6,701 bases of DNA from Pseudomonadota bacterium (lineage in GTDB: Bacteria > Pseudomonadota > Gammaproteobacteria > Steroidobacterales > Steroidobacteraceae): NCBI GenBank assembly GCA_021808035.1, contig JAKBCG010000141.1, positions 1-6,701 on the forward strand, given 5' to 3'. The position numbers were made by a program, and so were the translations under genes. Below are positions 6,019-6,701 of the stretch, in pieces. The notes below the pieces were generated by a model. That model was given only the letters and a program-made list of their open reading frames with translations, had not been told where the DNA came from and did not search any database. Numbering within the stretch: the stretch's first letter is position 1; the number at the start of each line of letters is the position of its first letter.

Positions 6019-6701
6019 ATGAAGGGACGAGTGGCGTTGGTGACCGGCGGCGGACGAGGGATCGGCCGCGAAGTGGCGCTGTTGCTCGCGAACGCAGGCG
6101 CGCGGGTGATGATCACTGCGCGCAGCGCCGCCGAGCTCGCGGGCGTAGGCGTGGATTACGTCGCTGCGGATCTCGGCACGCCGGAGGGCTGCGCGCTCGC
6201 GGTGCAGGAGACCGAGCGGCGCCTCGGGCCGATCGACCTGCTGGTCGTGAACCACGGGATCGGCTCGGCGCACGAGCGGCTCGTCTGGGAGCAGGATCCG
6301 AAGGTCTGGCGCGAGACGATGCGCATCAACCTCGACGGTCCGTTCGAGCTTGCGCGGCTCACGGTCGGCGGGATGTGCCAGCGCGGCTACGGCCGGCTCG
6401 TGTTCACGAGTTCGACCGCCGGCGAGAAGGCCGAGCGTTCGGGAAGCGCGTACACGGCCTCGAAGCACGGCGTGATCGGGCTTGCGCGCGCGGTCGCGCA
6501 GGATGCGGGCCCGTTCGGCGTGACCTCGAACGCGGTGCTGCCGGGCTGGGTCCGCACCGAGATGGCCGAACGCTCGGCGAAGACCGAGGCCGCGCGGCGC
6601 GGGATCGGCGTCGATCAGGTATGGAGCGAGCGGGCCGCGATCTATCCGCGCAATCGCGTGCTCGAGCCGCGCGAGGTCGCCGAGGTGATCGCTTTTCTGT
6701 G
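6019..6701 (+). CDS. Short-chain dehydrogenase/reductase (SDR), C-terminus cut by window edge
   Basis: 227 residues are visible and no stop is reached. It is a cytoplasmic NAD(P)-dependent oxidoreductase of the classical SDR family. The Rossmann cofactor motif TGGGRGIG is at 9-16, Asp51 in AADL probably contacts the adenine, and NHG (78-80) stands where most members have NNAG. Asn104 (MRINLDGPF), Ser132 (VFTSSTAG), Tyr145 and Lys149 (YTASK) complete the catalytic tetrad. LPGWVRTEM (174-182) is the usual PG loop after the active site. Arg35 after the second strand (ITARS) hints at NADP(H) preference. The start is supported by GGGAGA 8 bases upstream. A family length near 250 aa means only about 25 residues are missing. 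The substrate cannot be told: 3-oxoacyl-ACP reductase-like, sugar or steroid/alcohol dehydrogenases all share these motifs. Confidence 0.93.
   Translation, partial: MKGRVALVTGGGRGIGREVALLLANAGARVMITARSAAELAGVGVDYVAADLGTPEGCALAVQETERRLGPIDLLVVNHGIGSAHERLVWEQDPKVWRETMRINLDGPFELARLTVGGMCQRGYGRLVFTSSTAGEKAERSGSAYTASKHGVIGLARAVAQDAGPFGVTSNAVLPGWVRTEMAERSAKTEAARRGIGVDQVWSERAAIYPRNRVLEPREVAEVIAFL

Noticed and set aside
6001..6468. A 155-codon minus-strand frame opposite the SDR gene
   Set aside because: The SDR on the plus strand shows every expected motif; the antisense frame shows none.

Overview
The window is very GC-rich and densely coding, with codons ending mostly in G or C. It reads as a bacterial chromosome, most likely a free-living Gram-negative such as a soil or freshwater proteobacterium or an acidobacterium. 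I cannot fix the taxon from the sequence. There is no rRNA, tRNA, CRISPR array, insertion sequence or phage gene.

Left part (1-4158, minus strand): a tight three-gene operon read right to left. The first gene encodes a large exported protein of 1095 aa with a signal peptide, a beta-rich N-terminal domain, a TPR solenoid and a C-terminal CHAT caspase-like protease domain with a visible His/Cys pair. Its stop overlaps the GTG start of an ECF-like sigma-70 factor (GTGA overlap). The sigma gene's TAG stop directly abuts the ATG of a protein that runs off the left edge. That protein resembles the cytoplasmic N-terminus of the zinc-motif-less anti-sigma-like proteins that follow such sigma factors. 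A good -35/-10 pair lies just upstream of the CHAT gene and also decides its start codon.

Middle (4233-4715, minus strand): a small secreted NTF2-like protein (DUF4440/SnoaL type). It lies upstream of the CHAT operon on the same strand but is separated by the operon's own promoter. A 216-bp divergent intergenic region (4716-4931) follows and carries an AT-rich tandem TTAAC motif.

Right part (4932-6701, plus strand): a secreted six-cysteine protein of 333 aa with an HExxE...TDP...EIGDKC signature that recalls EXORDIUM-like or metallopeptidase-like proteins. Next come a strong GC-rich hairpin without a U tract and a short-chain dehydrogenase/reductase cut off by the right edge.

The most interesting unit is the CHAT-sigma-(anti-sigma-like) operon. 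It links a predicted envelope-located caspase-like protease to a dedicated transcription factor. The three right-hand genes share no evident pathway with it.
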